Assembly: GCA_017518105.1 (NCBI GenBank)
Contig: JAFWWC010000031.1
Location: 1 to 64,000 of the forward strand
Direction: 5' to 3'
DNA length: 64,000 nucleotides
Source: Selenomonadaceae bacterium
Lineage (GTDB): Bacteria; Bacillota; Negativicutes; Selenomonadales; Selenomonadaceae
Shown here in pieces: positions 33,704 to 42,714 of the stretch; within the stretch, counting starts at the first letter, position 1; every line of letters begins with the position of its first letter. The translations under genes and the position numbers were made by a program. The notes below the pieces were generated by a model, which was not told the DNA's origin, did not search any database, and saw only the letters and a list, made by a program, of their open reading frames with translations.

Positions 33704-34585
33704 TTATCGCCCGTGCTTAGCGAGCCGTTGCAGATATTTTCCGTACTCGTTCTTCGCTAGCGGCTCGGCAAGCGTCATCAACTGCGCCTCGTCAATGTAG
33801 CCCATGCGGTAGGCAATCTCCTCTATGCAAGAAATCTTCAAGCCCTGCCGCGTCTGTATCGTGTGGACGAACGCGCCCGCCTGCAGTAGTGATTCATGTG
33901 TGCCGGTATCGAGCCATGCATAACCCCGCCGCATTTTTTCTACGCGCAACGTGCCACGCTCCAGATAAACTTTGTTGACGTCGGTAATCTCCAGTTCGCC
34001 ACGCGCCGACGGCTTAATTGACTTGGCAACGTCAACAATGTCCTTGTCGTAGAAGTAAAGACCAGTCACGGCATAATTCGAGCGCGGCTCCTTAGGCTTT
34101 TCCTCAAGGCTGACTGCTTGCCCCGTCTGCCGATTGAATTCCACAACGCCATAATTCTGCGGGTCGTTGACATAGTAAGCAAAGACCGTCGCGCCTTCGT
34201 CATAAGCCGCCGCGTGTTGAACCAGCTTTGCAAAGTCCGAGCCGTAAAAGATATTGTCGCCCAAGACCAATGCGCAACCTTCGCCGCCGATAAAGTCTTC
34301 CCCGATTAAGAACGCTTGAGCTAAACCTTCGGGCTTCGGTTGAACGGCGTAGGAGATTCGCAAGCCCAGTTGCGTCCCGTCGCCGAGCAACGCTTTGAAT
34401 AGATGACTATCCTGCGGCGTCGTGATGATTAAGATTTCCCGTATGCCAGCCAACATCAGCGTCGACAGCGGGTAATAAATCATCGGCTTATCAAACACCG
34501 GCATTAGTTGCTTGCTCACGACTTCGGTTAGCGGATAAAGTCGCGTGCCACTTCCGCCCGCTAAGATGATTCCTTTGTTTATCAT
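33704..34585 (-). CDS. rfbA: Glucose-1-phosphate thymidylyltransferase
   Basis: 293 residues. Makes dTDP-glucose from glucose-1-phosphate and dTTP, first step to dTDP-rhamnose for surface polysaccharide. Signature [16 protein letters not shown] with the nucleotide-binding loop, [29 protein letters not shown] and [18 protein letters not shown] stands 7 nt before the ATG at 34585. rfbBCD are not next to it. Confidence 0.97.
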   Translation of the reverse strand: MINKGIILAGGSGTRLYPLTEVVSKQLMPVFDKPMIYYPLSTLMLAGIREILIITTPQDSHLFKALLGDGTQLGLRISYAVQPKPEGLAQAFLIGEDFIGGEGCALVLGDNIFYGSDFAKLVQHAAAYDEGATVFAYYVNDPQNYGVVEFNRQTGQAVSLEEKPKEPRSNYAVTGLYFYDKDIVDVAKSIKPSARGELEITDVNKVYLERGTLRVEKMRRGYAWLDTGTHESLLQAGAFVHTIQTRQGLKISCIEEIAYRMGYIDEAQLMTLAEPLAKNEYGKYLQRLAKHGR

Positions 34586-34606
34586 AAAAATTCCTCCTCT
34601 CGCCAC

Positions 34607-34657
34607 ATTGTACACGACAAAAAACTTTTTGCAATTCTCACGGCGTTTGATTATAAT
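34607..34657. promoter_or_regulatory. Overlapping divergent promoters sharing one palindromic -35 hexamer
   Basis: TTGCAA at 34629-34634 reads the same on both strands. To the right it is 17 nt from TATAAT (34652-34657), driving the gene at 34692. To the left it is 16 nt from TACAAT (34612-34607), driving rfbA. Polymerase could occupy only one at a time. Confidence 0.65.
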
Positions 34658-34691
34658 CAATATGAAAACTATTTGAAAGGAAGTGAGACTT

Positions 34692-35582
34692 TTGCCGACG
34701 AATAGAATCCTAGACTTAGCCGCCAAGTCGCAGGAGGTAAACGATAACGAAATGCCCGCCGCCTTGATTTACTTTCAAGAACGGGTGCCCGTGCGCGATT
34801 GGCAAGAACTTTTCTTTATCGCGGTTAAGTGTCTCTATGCCGAGTTTCCAGACGTGATTAACTCTCTTTGCTCCACCGACCCCACGCGGAACCTTTTCCT
34901 TAGGACGAATACTATCGACATGGTCAGCCCAAAGAGGATTGCGCCTATAATTTATCTGGAAACAAATCGAACGCCACAACAAATCCTCAAGGCGATTAAG
35001 CTAATCTTCACTCGTGCAGACGTCCGCCAACCGCAAATGCGCGTTGAAGTGTATGAGCCGCTTTATCCGAAGAATTATCTATCTAAGCCGACTGTGGAAG
35101 TCCAACAACCTAAGCAACGTCCGCGTAATCAAAAACCCGTCCTGCACCTCAACCAGACGATTGAAGAAATGCTAGCGACCCTCGACGCAATGGAAACGCC
35201 GAAAAAGTCTTCCGTCGTCCTGACGCACGCAAGCAATCGCGGACGAACCGAGCCGCAAGTCTTCGGGAATTTGTTCTTCGTGCTGGAGGGCGAGCGGCAT
35301 GGACCCTTTGCCAATGAAAAAAATCGTTACGTCGCGTTAATGGAGTGCCTAGCCGAGCTTTACCCGTATCAAATCCTAAAAGAGGCGGGCAGGCATATTA
35401 ACAGCGAACACCGCTTGACGCTAATGAAAGGCTCAAGCTATCTGTACTTCCGCGAGCCGGTCGAGTTACCCAATAACTTATTCCTTGATAAAGATTTCCC
35501 TGACCGCGTGCTTGTCGAGAACGAACGATATTATCTGGCGCGTTGCGGGCTTTACTTTGAAAGCGTGATGTTCGGTGCCTGA
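34692..35582 (+). CDS. Unknown 296-residue protein
   Basis: Not recognised. Cytosolic by sequence (no signal or membrane helix). It has an N-terminal part with [20 protein letters not shown], a basic Pro/Gln linker near residue 145 ([12 protein letters not shown]) and a C-terminal part with [20 protein letters not shown] and [19 protein letters not shown] 34692 is the likely start given AAAGGAAG upstream. Its stop overlaps the GTG start of the acyltransferase gene (GGTGCCTGA), so the two are coupled. Confidence 0.7.
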   Translation: MPTNRILDLAAKSQEVNDNEMPAALIYFQERVPVRDWQELFFIAVKCLYAEFPDVINSLCSTDPTRNLFLRTNTIDMVSPKRIAPIIYLETNRTPQQILKAIKLIFTRADVRQPQMRVEVYEPLYPKNYLSKPTVEVQQPKQRPRNQKPVLHLNQTIEEMLATLDAMETPKKSSVVLTHASNRGRTEPQVFGNLFFVLEGERHGPFANEKNRYVALMECLAELYPYQILKEAGRHINSEHRLTLMKGSSYLYFREPVELPNNLFLDKDFPDRVLVENERYYLARCGLYFESVMFGA

Positions 35583-36609
35583 CGAGCAAAGAATTGCTTG
35601 GGTTGACTTCGCAAAAGGTTTCGTAATGATTCTTGTCGTGTTAGGTCATGTGGTTCCTTTGACAACAGACTTGGCAAAATTTATTTTCGTTTTCCACATG
35701 CCATTTTTTTTCGTGATGGCGGGCTTCCTGCTCAATCTTGATAAGTGGGGTGGGATAAAGAATTATCAAAGCTTTGCGAAGAAAATTTTTAAGCGATTGC
35801 TCGTGCCATATTATTTAGCGGAGTTTTTATGGTATCCGATTTGGTTTGTCGTCTGCTATAAACTAGGATATTTGCGGTATATGTGGGATTGGATAAACGA
35901 AAATCCAATCTCCTCTTTTGAGGCAATTTTTATTGGTAACAATACGGGCAATGGATTAATTTTGGGGCAACTGTGGTTTTTACCTGCGTTGTTAGTTGCG
36001 GAAATAATTTTTATTAAGCTTTATAATTATCTTAACAAAATCGGTTCGGAAGTTTTCGTTCTTGTGATTATATTTTGTTCGCTGTTCGGTCTTTTAATCG
36101 GAAAAATTATTGCTTTGCCACTCGGAACGGATATTGCACTTGTTTCGCAAATTTTCATGTTAGTCGGCATCTTGATTAGAAAATATAATGTTATTGAGCA
36201 AAAAATTTTGAAACCCTTTATTATAATGACGTTAATGTTTATTTTAGCGTTCCAATTTAATTCTCTTATCAATATGACTTTCCGATGCTATGGTGAAATT
36301 TTTTTATTTTATTCGGGTAGCATTGCGGGTACCTTACTTGTGATGAAACTTTCCGCTCTGATGACGAATGGCAAAATCTTTTCGCTGATAAGTGATTGCG
36401 GACGACAGAGCATGATAATTCTTGTCTTGCACCCGATTATCGCCAATGTTTTCTATGAGGCAGTCGCCGCCACTACAAACTTTCCGCCTGAAGAATTTTT
36501 CACGGAGCCAATAATAATTGCCAGTGCAACGGCATTAGGTGTTTTAATCCCGCTGTTCATCGCAAAAAAATTTGGGCGGCTCCCTGTGCTGAAATACTTC
36601 TGCGCGTAA
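35575..36609 (+). CDS. Acyltransferase family 3 membrane protein
   Basis: 344 residues, about ten membrane helices. The N terminus RIAWVDFAKGFVMILVVLGH with the catalytic His in LGHV and FHMPFFFVMAGFLL is typical of membrane O-acyltransferases that acetylate surface polysaccharides. It starts at GTG 35575, overlapping the previous stop. Base composition is clearly more AT-rich than that of its neighbours, a possible sign of acquisition. Its location near rfbA fits a surface-glycan role, but this is inference. Confidence 0.9.
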   Translation: MPDEQRIAWVDFAKGFVMILVVLGHVVPLTTDLAKFIFVFHMPFFFVMAGFLLNLDKWGGIKNYQSFAKKIFKRLLVPYYLAEFLWYPIWFVVCYKLGYLRYMWDWINENPISSFEAIFIGNNTGNGLILGQLWFLPALLVAEIIFIKLYNYLNKIGSEVFVLVIIFCSLFGLLIGKIIALPLGTDIALVSQIFMLVGILIRKYNVIEQKILKPFIIMTLMFILAFQFNSLINMTFRCYGEIFLFYSGSIAGTLLVMKLSALMTNGKIFSLISDCGRQSMIILVLHPIIANVFYEAVAATTNFPPEEFFTEPIIIASATALGVLIPLFIAKKFGRLPVLKYFCA

Positions 36610-36679
36610 AATCATTTCTGCCGCTGCTTGCTTGCAGTCAACTTCATACTTTATAATCGGCGTGAAGGAGATGTTTAAA

Positions 36680-37657
36680 ATGAAGCTCACACGCAGAAAC
36701 TTTGTAAAGCTCGCGGGGATTACGGGGTTTGCTGGAGTCATCGCCAGTATCACGGGCTGTATTGATAGCCCCAATAACGCTAAAGCTGATAAACTGCCGC
36801 CCGCCGATAAAGCAACGGTGTATTTCTCAAAGACCATTGACGCTGAACATCTGATTGCGCTTTACAATAAAATTAATTCCCAGATAACAGGCAAGGTGGC
36901 AATCAAACTGCACACGGGCGAACCGAACGCTCCAAACATTTTGCCGCGGGATATGGTGCAAGCTTTCCAAGCTAAGATTCCTAACTCGGCAATCGTAGAG
37001 ACCAATACGCTTTATGGCGGGGCACGTTCCACGACCGAACGCCACAGGAGAACTTTGGAGGGCAACGGCTGGACGTTTTGCTCCGTGGACATTCTCGACG
37101 AGGAAGGCGATACTTATTTTCCCGTTAAGGACGCCTTCCACCTGCAAGAAGTCGCTATGGGCTCGCACCTTACCAATTATGATTCGCTGATTGCCTTGAC
37201 GCACTTTAAAGGACATGCAATGGGCGGCTTCGGCGGCAGTCTGAAAAATATCGCTATCGGTTGTGCGTCGGGCAAGGTCGGCAAGCGGCAAATTCACGGC
37301 GACGATTGGATTATGGGCGATGTCCTCTTGGAGCGCATGGCAGATTCTGGAAAGGCGATTTGTGACCACTTCGGCAAGCACATTGTCTTTATCAACGTCC
37401 TGCAACGTCTCAGCATTGATTGCGATTGCGCTGGAGCCGGTGCCGCCGCTCCAGAGTTGCCCGATTTGGGTATCCTCGCCTCAACTGATATTCTCGCCGT
37501 TGACCAAGCCGCCGTTGATATGATTTACAACTTCCCCGGCAACGAAAAAGCTTCCCTGATTGAACGAATCGAGAGCCGCTCCGGTCTGCGCCAACTGTCC
37601 GCCATGGCTCAACATAAAATGGGCACTAGTGATTATGAACTCATCACCATTGATTAA
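36680..37657 (+). CDS. DUF362 domain protein with Tat/lipoprotein signal
   Basis: 325 residues. The N terminus has a twin-arginine motif (TRRNFVKLAG) and a lipobox-like ASITGC, so export by Tat and lipidation are likely. The body shows DUF362 features: KVAIKLHTGEPN, IVETNTLYGGARSTTERHRR, ALTHFKGHAMGGFGGSLKNI and ADxAAVDMIYN-type end. Cysteines present (DCDCAG) do not form a ferredoxin motif. ATG 36680 has AAGGAG at proper spacing; the ATG at 36671 abuts it. Confidence 0.88.
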   Translation: MKLTRRNFVKLAGITGFAGVIASITGCIDSPNNAKADKLPPADKATVYFSKTIDAEHLIALYNKINSQITGKVAIKLHTGEPNAPNILPRDMVQAFQAKIPNSAIVETNTLYGGARSTTERHRRTLEGNGWTFCSVDILDEEGDTYFPVKDAFHLQEVAMGSHLTNYDSLIALTHFKGHAMGGFGGSLKNIAIGCASGKVGKRQIHGDDWIMGDVLLERMADSGKAICDHFGKHIVFINVLQRLSIDCDCAGAGAAAPELPDLGILASTDILAVDQAAVDMIYNFPGNEKASLIERIESRSGLRQLSAMAQHKMGTSDYELITID

Positions 37658-37669
37658 TAGGAGAACTCC

Positions 37670-37698
37670 TTGCGGGTTCAGGCTCGCAAATTTTTTTT
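37670..37698 (+). terminator. Terminator after the DUF362 gene
   Basis: TTGCG and CGCAA pair around GGTTCAGGCT and are followed by eight Ts. Confidence 0.7.
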
Positions 37699-37724
37699 GC
37701 ATTTTTAAACGCAACTGATATAAT
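37697..37724 (+). promoter_or_regulatory. Promoter of the Hpt gene
   Basis: TTGCAT at 37697-37702, 16-nt spacer, TATAAT at 37719-37724, directly after the preceding terminator. Confidence 0.6.
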
Positions 37725-37757
37725 CGGCGTTGAATTCAACTTTAGGAGGAAATTTTT

Positions 37758-38096
37758 ATGATAACGATTGAAGAGTTGCAAGCATACGGCATAAACACTA
37801 AGGAAGGGCTTGCTAGGTGTATGAATAACTCCGCCTTCTATTTCCGTATGCTCGGCATGGGGCTTAAAAATGTCTCGTTCGATAAGCTCGAAAAGTTGCT
37901 CGCGGAAGGCAATTTGGAAGAAGCCTTCGAGCAAGCCCACGCGATTAAAGGCGTCGTCGGCAATCTCGCCATTACTCCCATTTACGACAAAATCGCCGAT
38001 ATTACCGAATCCCTCCGCGCTAAAAAAGATTTGGATTACGTCAGCCTTTATAAACCCGTCAAAGATTTGCGCGATGAATTGGTTTCCAAACTCTGA
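37758..38096 (+). CDS. Hpt (histidine phosphotransfer) domain protein
   Basis: 112 residues forming a four-helix Hpt domain; the phospho-accepting His lies in QAHAIKGVVGNLAI (near residue 63). It would relay phosphate between a hybrid kinase and a receiver; no partner lies adjacent. AGGAGG precedes the ATG. Monocistronic. Confidence 0.88.
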   Translation: MITIEELQAYGINTKEGLARCMNNSAFYFRMLGMGLKNVSFDKLEKLLAEGNLEEAFEQAHAIKGVVGNLAITPIYDKIADITESLRAKKDLDYVSLYKPVKDLRDELVSKL

Positions 38097-38187
38097 GCCG
38101 TGAAAAGTTATATTTATCCTGCCGTATTAAACTTTAAGAAACGTGATTGAGGTAACCAACGATTTTTTTCTTGCGTGATAAACTTCA

Positions 38188-38288
38188 TGCATTCTCCGAG
38201 CGAAAACGTCTAAAGCCTTGAGCCATGACGTTGAGCCGGGGTGACGCGGGAAACTGCGCCGCCTTCCTTGCTTGAAAAGGAGATGTCC
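38188..38288 (+). promoter_or_regulatory. Candidate molybdenum-cofactor (Moco) riboswitch upstream of modA
   Basis: The leader folds as a closed aptamer: outer stem CATTCTCC/GGAGATG (38188-38195 with 38280-38286), a hairpin AACGTC/GACGTT, then GAGCCGGGGTGACGC, a GGGAAACT loop closed by GCGCCGCC, and TCCTT/AAGGA. The GGGTGACGC-GGAAAC-GCGCCGCCTTCC pattern and gene context (molybdate uptake) match the Moco riboswitch class as I remember it. The 3' strand of the outer stem contains AAGGAG, the ribosome site of a leader ORF. Confidence 0.6.
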
Positions 38289-38290
38289 AA

Positions 38291-38368
38291 ATGTGCGCAA
38301 GTCTTATTCATATTGAAGTTTTGGACTGTCCTTTGCAAATGCGGAGGGCAGTCTTCAACTTTATTTAG
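38291..38368 (+). CDS. 25-residue leader peptide ahead of modA
   Basis: ATG at 38291 lies 7 nt after AAGGAG and opens 25 codons (MCASLIHIEVLDCPLQMRRA then VFNFI). The TAG stop overlaps the modA ribosome site TAGGAGG. The frame contains a hairpin (GACTGTCCT/AGGGCAGTC, 38325-38352) whose 3' side ends close to that site. This suggests that translation of the leader opens modA translation, with the riboswitch gating the leader. The peptide sequence itself resembles nothing I know. Confidence 0.45.
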   Translation: MCASLIHIEVLDCPLQMRRAVFNFI

Positions 38369-38379
38369 GAGGAATCATC

Positions 38380-39147
38380 ATGAAGAAACTTTTAACCTTG
38401 CTTGCGGCGGCTCTGCTCATGACCGGTTGCGGCGGTGGCTCTCAACCTCAAACCGTCGAACTGCATGTATCTGCGGCGGCTAGCCTTACCAATGCCATGA
38501 ATGACCTTGCCGAACTCTACGCTAAGGATAATCCCAACGTCAAAATTACTTTCAATTTCGGGTCGAGCGGCGCACTTCAACAGGCTATCGAAAACGGCGG
38601 GCAATCCGATTTATTCTTCTCCGCCGCCCAAAAGCAGATGAACGCCCTAGACGACAAAGGCGAACTCCTCGAAGGCTCCCGCAAAGATTTATTGCTTAAT
38701 GAAGTCGTGCTTATCGTTCCGAACGATTCCGATAAAAATATCTCTAGCTTCGACGACGTGGCAACCGATAAGGTCAGCAAAGTTGCGCTCGGCGAACCAA
38801 AGGGCGTGCCCGTCGGTCAATACTCCGAAGAAATCTTTACTAAGCTAAATATCCTAGACGCCGTCAACGCTAAGGCAGTTTATGGCTCCGATGTGCGCCA
38901 AGTCCTCGCGTGGACGGAAGCCGCCGAAGTCGATTGCGGAGTTGTCTACGCGACCGACGCCGCCATATCGGATAAAGTCAAAGTCGTTTGCTCCGCGCCT
39001 CAAGGTAGCCATAAGCCCGTTATTTATCCCGCCGCCGTCATCAAGTCTTCTAAGCAATCCGACGCCGCTAAAAAGTTCCTAGATTTCATGACTTCAGAAC
39101 CCGCTAAGAAAGTTTTTGCTAAATATGGATTTAAGAGTATCGATTAA
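38380..39147 (+). CDS. modA: Molybdate ABC transporter substrate-binding lipoprotein ModA
   Basis: 255 residues: lipoprotein signal (LLTLLAAALLMTGCGGGS), then ELHVSAAASLTNAMNDLAEL, ITFNFGSSGALQQAIENGG and DLFFSAAQKQMNAL, the molybdate-binding pattern of ModA. Captures molybdate or tungstate outside the inner membrane. Its 3' end overlaps modC. Confidence 0.95.
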   Translation: MKKLLTLLAAALLMTGCGGGSQPQTVELHVSAAASLTNAMNDLAELYAKDNPNVKITFNFGSSGALQQAIENGGQSDLFFSAAQKQMNALDDKGELLEGSRKDLLLNEVVLIVPNDSDKNISSFDDVATDKVSKVALGEPKGVPVGQYSEEIFTKLNILDAVNAKAVYGSDVRQVLAWTEAAEVDCGVVYATDAAISDKVKVVCSAPQGSHKPVIYPAAVIKSSKQSDAAKKFLDFMTSEPAKKVFAKYGFKSID

Positions 39148-39973
39148 AAAAAAGCTCCGCGATTTTACCCTTGAGGTTGCCTTCCGCGTCCGTGATGAGG
39201 TCTTCGCGCTGTTCGGGGCGTCTGGTTGCGGCAAGTCCATAACCCTTAAATGCATTGCCGGCATTGAAACCCCCGATTGCGGCTCCATTACCCTAAACGG
39301 CAGGACGCTTTACGATTCCGATAAGAATATCAACTTGCCGCCACAAGCTCGCCGCGTCGGGTATCTCTTCCAAAATTACGCCCTCTTCCCGAACATGACC
39401 GTTGCTCAGAATATCACCTTCGCCGCCACGGGCGATAAACTCTCTAAGCTCAAGCAGAACATCGAACGCTTTCAACTGCACGGGCTGGAGAATGCTTATC
39501 CTAACCAACTAAGCGGCGGGCAATGTCAGCGCGTCGCATTGGCTAGGGTGCTCGCCTCTCATGCTGAATTTTTATTACTAGACGAACCTTTTTCCGCGCT
39601 CGATTCCTACCTCAAGTGGCAACTCGAATTGGAACTCGTCCAAATCCTCAAGCACTACGGCGGGGCTATCCTCGTTACTCACGACCGCGGCGAAGTCTTC
39701 CGCCTCTCCGATAAAGTCGCCGTCCTTCATGACGGGCTTATCTCTACCGTCGATTCCACACAAGAACTTTTCCTTAATCCTAAAACACTCCAAGCCGCTA
39801 TCCTCACGGGGTGCAAGGTCTCCCGCCTTAGGAAAATCGCCGATAATCAATTCCTCGCCGTCGATTGGGATACGATATTAACTGCCCCGCCTGATTCTAA
39901 ATTCGTCGCCATTCGTGCTCCATTGCCGAGCCGTCAGCTCTTCGACGACCAACTTTTTTTCCTCCGTGATTAG
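39125..39973 (+). CDS. modC: Molybdate ABC transporter ATP-binding protein ModC
   Basis: 282 residues: Walker A FGASGCGKSITLKCI, Q loop FQNYALFPNMT, signature LSGGQCQRVALARVL, Walker B FLLLDEPFSALDS and switch VTHDRGEV. The C-terminal part is short (about 70 residues) and lacks a full MOBE domain. ATG 39125 lies inside modA (23-bp overlap). Placed between modA and modB, not after modB as in the common order. Confidence 0.93.
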   Translation: MDLRVSIKKKLRDFTLEVAFRVRDEVFALFGASGCGKSITLKCIAGIETPDCGSITLNGRTLYDSDKNINLPPQARRVGYLFQNYALFPNMTVAQNITFAATGDKLSKLKQNIERFQLHGLENAYPNQLSGGQCQRVALARVLASHAEFLLLDEPFSALDSYLKWQLELELVQILKHYGGAILVTHDRGEVFRLSDKVAVLHDGLISTVDSTQELFLNPKTLQAAILTGCKVSRLRKIADNQFLAVDWDTILTAPPDSKFVAIRAPLPSRQLFDDQLFFLRD

Positions 39974-39974
39974 T

Positions 39975-40619
39975 ATGCAACCACTCATCATCACCATTAA
40001 AACCGCCGCAGTCGCTACCGTCATCACGTTTTTTATCGGAATTGCGCTCGCTTACTTCGTCTGCAAGCTCAAACGCGGCAAGTCTATCGCCGACGCTATC
40101 ATTATGTTGCCTATGGTCTTGCCCCCGACTGTCGTTGGCTTCTTCCTGCTTTTAATCTTCGGCAAACGCTCCGCCTTTGGGCAATTCCTTCTGCAGTTCG
40201 ATATTTCCTTTGTCTTCACGTGGAAAGCCGCCGTGATTGCCGCAGTCGTCGTTAGTCTCCCGCTTATGTATCGCACCACCCGCGGTGCCTTTGAACTTAT
40301 CGACCCGAATATCATCAACGCCGCAAAGACCCTCGGCATTTCCGATTGGCGTATCTTCTGGCATATCCTTATCCCTAATGCTAAGTCCGGTATCCTCGCC
40401 GGCGTCGTCCTTAGCTTTACTCGGGCTATGGGCGAATTCGGTGCTACTATCATGTTCGCAGGCAACGTTCCTAATCAAACTCAGACGCTTTCCACTGCCA
40501 TTTATGCCGCCGTCCAGGCTAACGATTTCGACCTTGCAACTAAATGGGCGACCCTCTTAGCCGCCCTGTCTTTAATCTTTATTGCCGCTATCAATTATCG
40601 GCTCGCGTCAAATCGCTGA
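39975..40619 (+). CDS. modB: Molybdate ABC transporter permease ModB
   Basis: 214 residues, five to six membrane helices, with VLPPTVVGFFLLLIFGKRSA and the permease EAA loop AAKTLGISDWRIFWHILIPN, then FTRAMGEFGATIMFAG. Starts one base after the modC stop. Its last 29 bp overlap the 3' end of convergent dnaB. Confidence 0.94.
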   Translation: MQPLIITIKTAAVATVITFFIGIALAYFVCKLKRGKSIADAIIMLPMVLPPTVVGFFLLLIFGKRSAFGQFLLQFDISFVFTWKAAVIAAVVVSLPLMYRTTRGAFELIDPNIINAAKTLGISDWRIFWHILIPNAKSGILAGVVLSFTRAMGEFGATIMFAGNVPNQTQTLSTAIYAAVQANDFDLATKWATLLAALSLIFIAAINYRLASNR

Positions 40620-41910
40620 ACTTCATCGTTTCCTTATCAAATCGCAAGTGCAAACTCGTTGTGGGTCCGTTCCGGTTCTTCGCTATGATTAGCTCCGCTA
40701 TATTTTTATTCTCTGCCTCGTCTCGATTGTAATACTCGTCGCGGTAAAGGAACATCACTATATCTGCATCTTGCTCCAAACTGCCCGATTCCCTCAAGTC
40801 GCTAAGTTGCGGCTTTTTTTCTGCCCTCAACTCAACGCTTCTAGACAACTGACTTAACGCTAGTATCGGCACGTCCAATTCCCGCGCCAGAGACTTTAGC
40901 GTCCGGCTTATCTCGCTGATTTCTTGCTGGCGATTCTCCGCCTTCCCGCCCTGCATTAGCTGTAAGTAGTCGATTATTATCATGTCTAGCCCGCGTTCGT
41001 ACTTTATCCGCCGCGCCTTACTCCGCAGTTCCATTAGTCCTATACTAGCCGTGTCGTCGATATACAGCTTGCATTCCGTTAGCCGCTCTAGCCCGTCTAA
41101 TAATCTGTCCGTGTCCTCGTCGCTGAAATTCCCCGTGTTCAACTGCTGACTGTTCACTCCGCTCGCCGTGCTCAATAGCCGATTCCCCAACTGCACTTTG
41201 CTCATCTCTAAGCTAAACATCGCTACTACTTTTGCTCGCGACGCATTCGCCGCTATATTCAACGCCAACGCCGTCTTGCCCATACTTGGGCGCGCCGCTA
41301 GCAATATCAAATCCGATTTCTGGAACCCGTTTAATATCTTGTCTAAGTCATATAGCCCGCTTTTTACTCCGCTCGTCTCCCCGCGGTGCTCGTGCATGTA
41401 ATGTATCCGCTCAAACGAACGATTTATTATTTCCCCGACGCCTTCAAAGCCTGTCGCTACTTGCCGATTCGATATGCTTAGGATTTCCTTTTCCGCGTAA
41501 CCTAGCACTTCTTCTATCCGATTGCGTTCATCCGACGCCGCCACTGCTAACTTTTTCCCTGCCGTCATCAGTTGCCGCATTAGCGATTTCTGCCGGATTA
41601 CTCTAGCATACGTCTCCGCACGCAGCGTCGTATACTCCAAGGGGAGCAGTCCGAATAGATATTGCCGCGTCACCTTTTCCAAGTCCCCGCTCTTGCGCAG
41701 GCTTTGCTCCACTATCAGATAATCCAGCGGGATTCCATTATTCGACAGCCGCATTATCGCCTTGTATATCAGCTTGTGTTCCTGACGATAAAAATCCTCC
41801 GCCGTCAAAATCGTCGCTACTTCCGGTATCGCTTCCCCGCCTTTTAACATTAGAGCCGAGAGCAATTTCTTTTCTATTTCGATTGCCTCCGGTGTGTTCA
41901 GCTCCGTCAT
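40591..41910 (-). CDS. dnaB: Replicative DNA helicase DnaB
   Basis: 439 residues: the N-terminal DnaG-binding domain (EIEKKLLSALMLKGGEAIPE), Walker A LLAARPSMGKTALALNIAAN, Walker B MIIIDYLQLM, and the C-terminal arginine-finger region ESGSLEQDADIVMFLYRDEY. Hexameric replication-fork helicase. Overlaps the DUF116 gene by four bases at its start and modB at its end. Confidence 0.97.
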   Translation of the reverse strand: MTELNTPEAIEIEKKLLSALMLKGGEAIPEVATILTAEDFYRQEHKLIYKAIMRLSNNGIPLDYLIVEQSLRKSGDLEKVTRQYLFGLLPLEYTTLRAETYARVIRQKSLMRQLMTAGKKLAVAASDERNRIEEVLGYAEKEILSISNRQVATGFEGVGEIINRSFERIHYMHEHRGETSGVKSGLYDLDKILNGFQKSDLILLAARPSMGKTALALNIAANASRAKVVAMFSLEMSKVQLGNRLLSTASGVNSQQLNTGNFSDEDTDRLLDGLERLTECKLYIDDTASIGLMELRSKARRIKYERGLDMIIIDYLQLMQGGKAENRQQEISEISRTLKSLARELDVPILALSQLSRSVELRAEKKPQLSDLRESGSLEQDADIVMFLYRDEYYNRDEAENKNIAELIIAKNRNGPTTSLHLRFDKETMKFSDLTRADN

Positions 41911-42701
41911 CTGCCGTCGCTCCTTTTGTCGATGATTTGGTCGAGGACGCGACGCACCTCATCCATATCGACGCGAGTATTATTGCAAGGACCGTTCGGA
42001 CGAATATTAAGCACACCGACGGCGGGCAACGGATAAACATCTTGAATGCCGCTCATCAAATCACGTTCGCAGGCTATCGCCAAGACTGCTTGCGGGCGAA
42101 TTTTCATGACGACTTGCCGAGCCAATGTGCCGCCCGTCGCCACAAAAAATGTAAAGCCGAGTTCGTCAGCCAATTTCATCAGGTCGCCGACATTACAGCC
42201 GCCGCATCGCTTGCAGTTATTCGGGTCGCGGGTAATCTTGTGCGGGCAACTCGTCAACTGCAGACAATGCGGGCTAAGCACGAGCAATCTTTTGGCGGGA
42301 ACCTTTATGCCGCTCTTCATGAAGATTAAATTGCTCACCGCTATGAATGAACCTTCAAGCTGTCGACGCTTTATGCCGAAGACTTTTCCTATCCTCACCG
42401 CCACGGGGAATAGTAATTTTATAAGTGCAAAGCTGTAGCGGTGGAATAATTTCAGCGTCGGCAAACCTTTGACTGCTAAGACCATATTGCACACCGCGCC
42501 GAATGAAATTGTTGAGACGACAATTAAAAATATGCCGACAATCGCCGGCAGGTATTCAAAGATATTTTCGAGCCCTGGGCAACAAATCAGCCAGAGCCCG
42601 TAAAGAGCCAACGCAACGAAGAATTCCGACGCCAATAATAAGCCGAGGAACAATCTCTTCTTCGGGCGAGCCAATGCCAATGCCTTTAACAAGATCTTCA
42701 C
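41907..42701 (-). CDS. DUF116 membrane protein
   Basis: 264 residues: two N-terminal membrane helices, then a cytosolic DUF116 domain with LLVLSPHCLQ, a cysteine-rich CPHKITRDPNNCKRCGGCNV (possible metal or cluster site), VATGGTLARQVVMKIRPQAV and the GVLNIRPNGPCNNTRVD block. Function unknown; the family is common in Firmicutes. Precedes dnaB with a 4-bp overlap (ATGA). Confidence 0.88.
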   Translation of the reverse strand: MKILLKALALARPKKRLFLGLLLASEFFVALALYGLWLICCPGLENIFEYLPAIVGIFLIVVSTISFGAVCNMVLAVKGLPTLKLFHRYSFALIKLLFPVAVRIGKVFGIKRRQLEGSFIAVSNLIFMKSGIKVPAKRLLVLSPHCLQLTSCPHKITRDPNNCKRCGGCNVGDLMKLADELGFTFFVATGGTLARQVVMKIRPQAVLAIACERDLMSGIQDVYPLPAVGVLNIRPNGPCNNTRVDMDEVRRVLDQIIDKRSDGR

Positions 42702-42714
42702 CTACTTAAAAATG

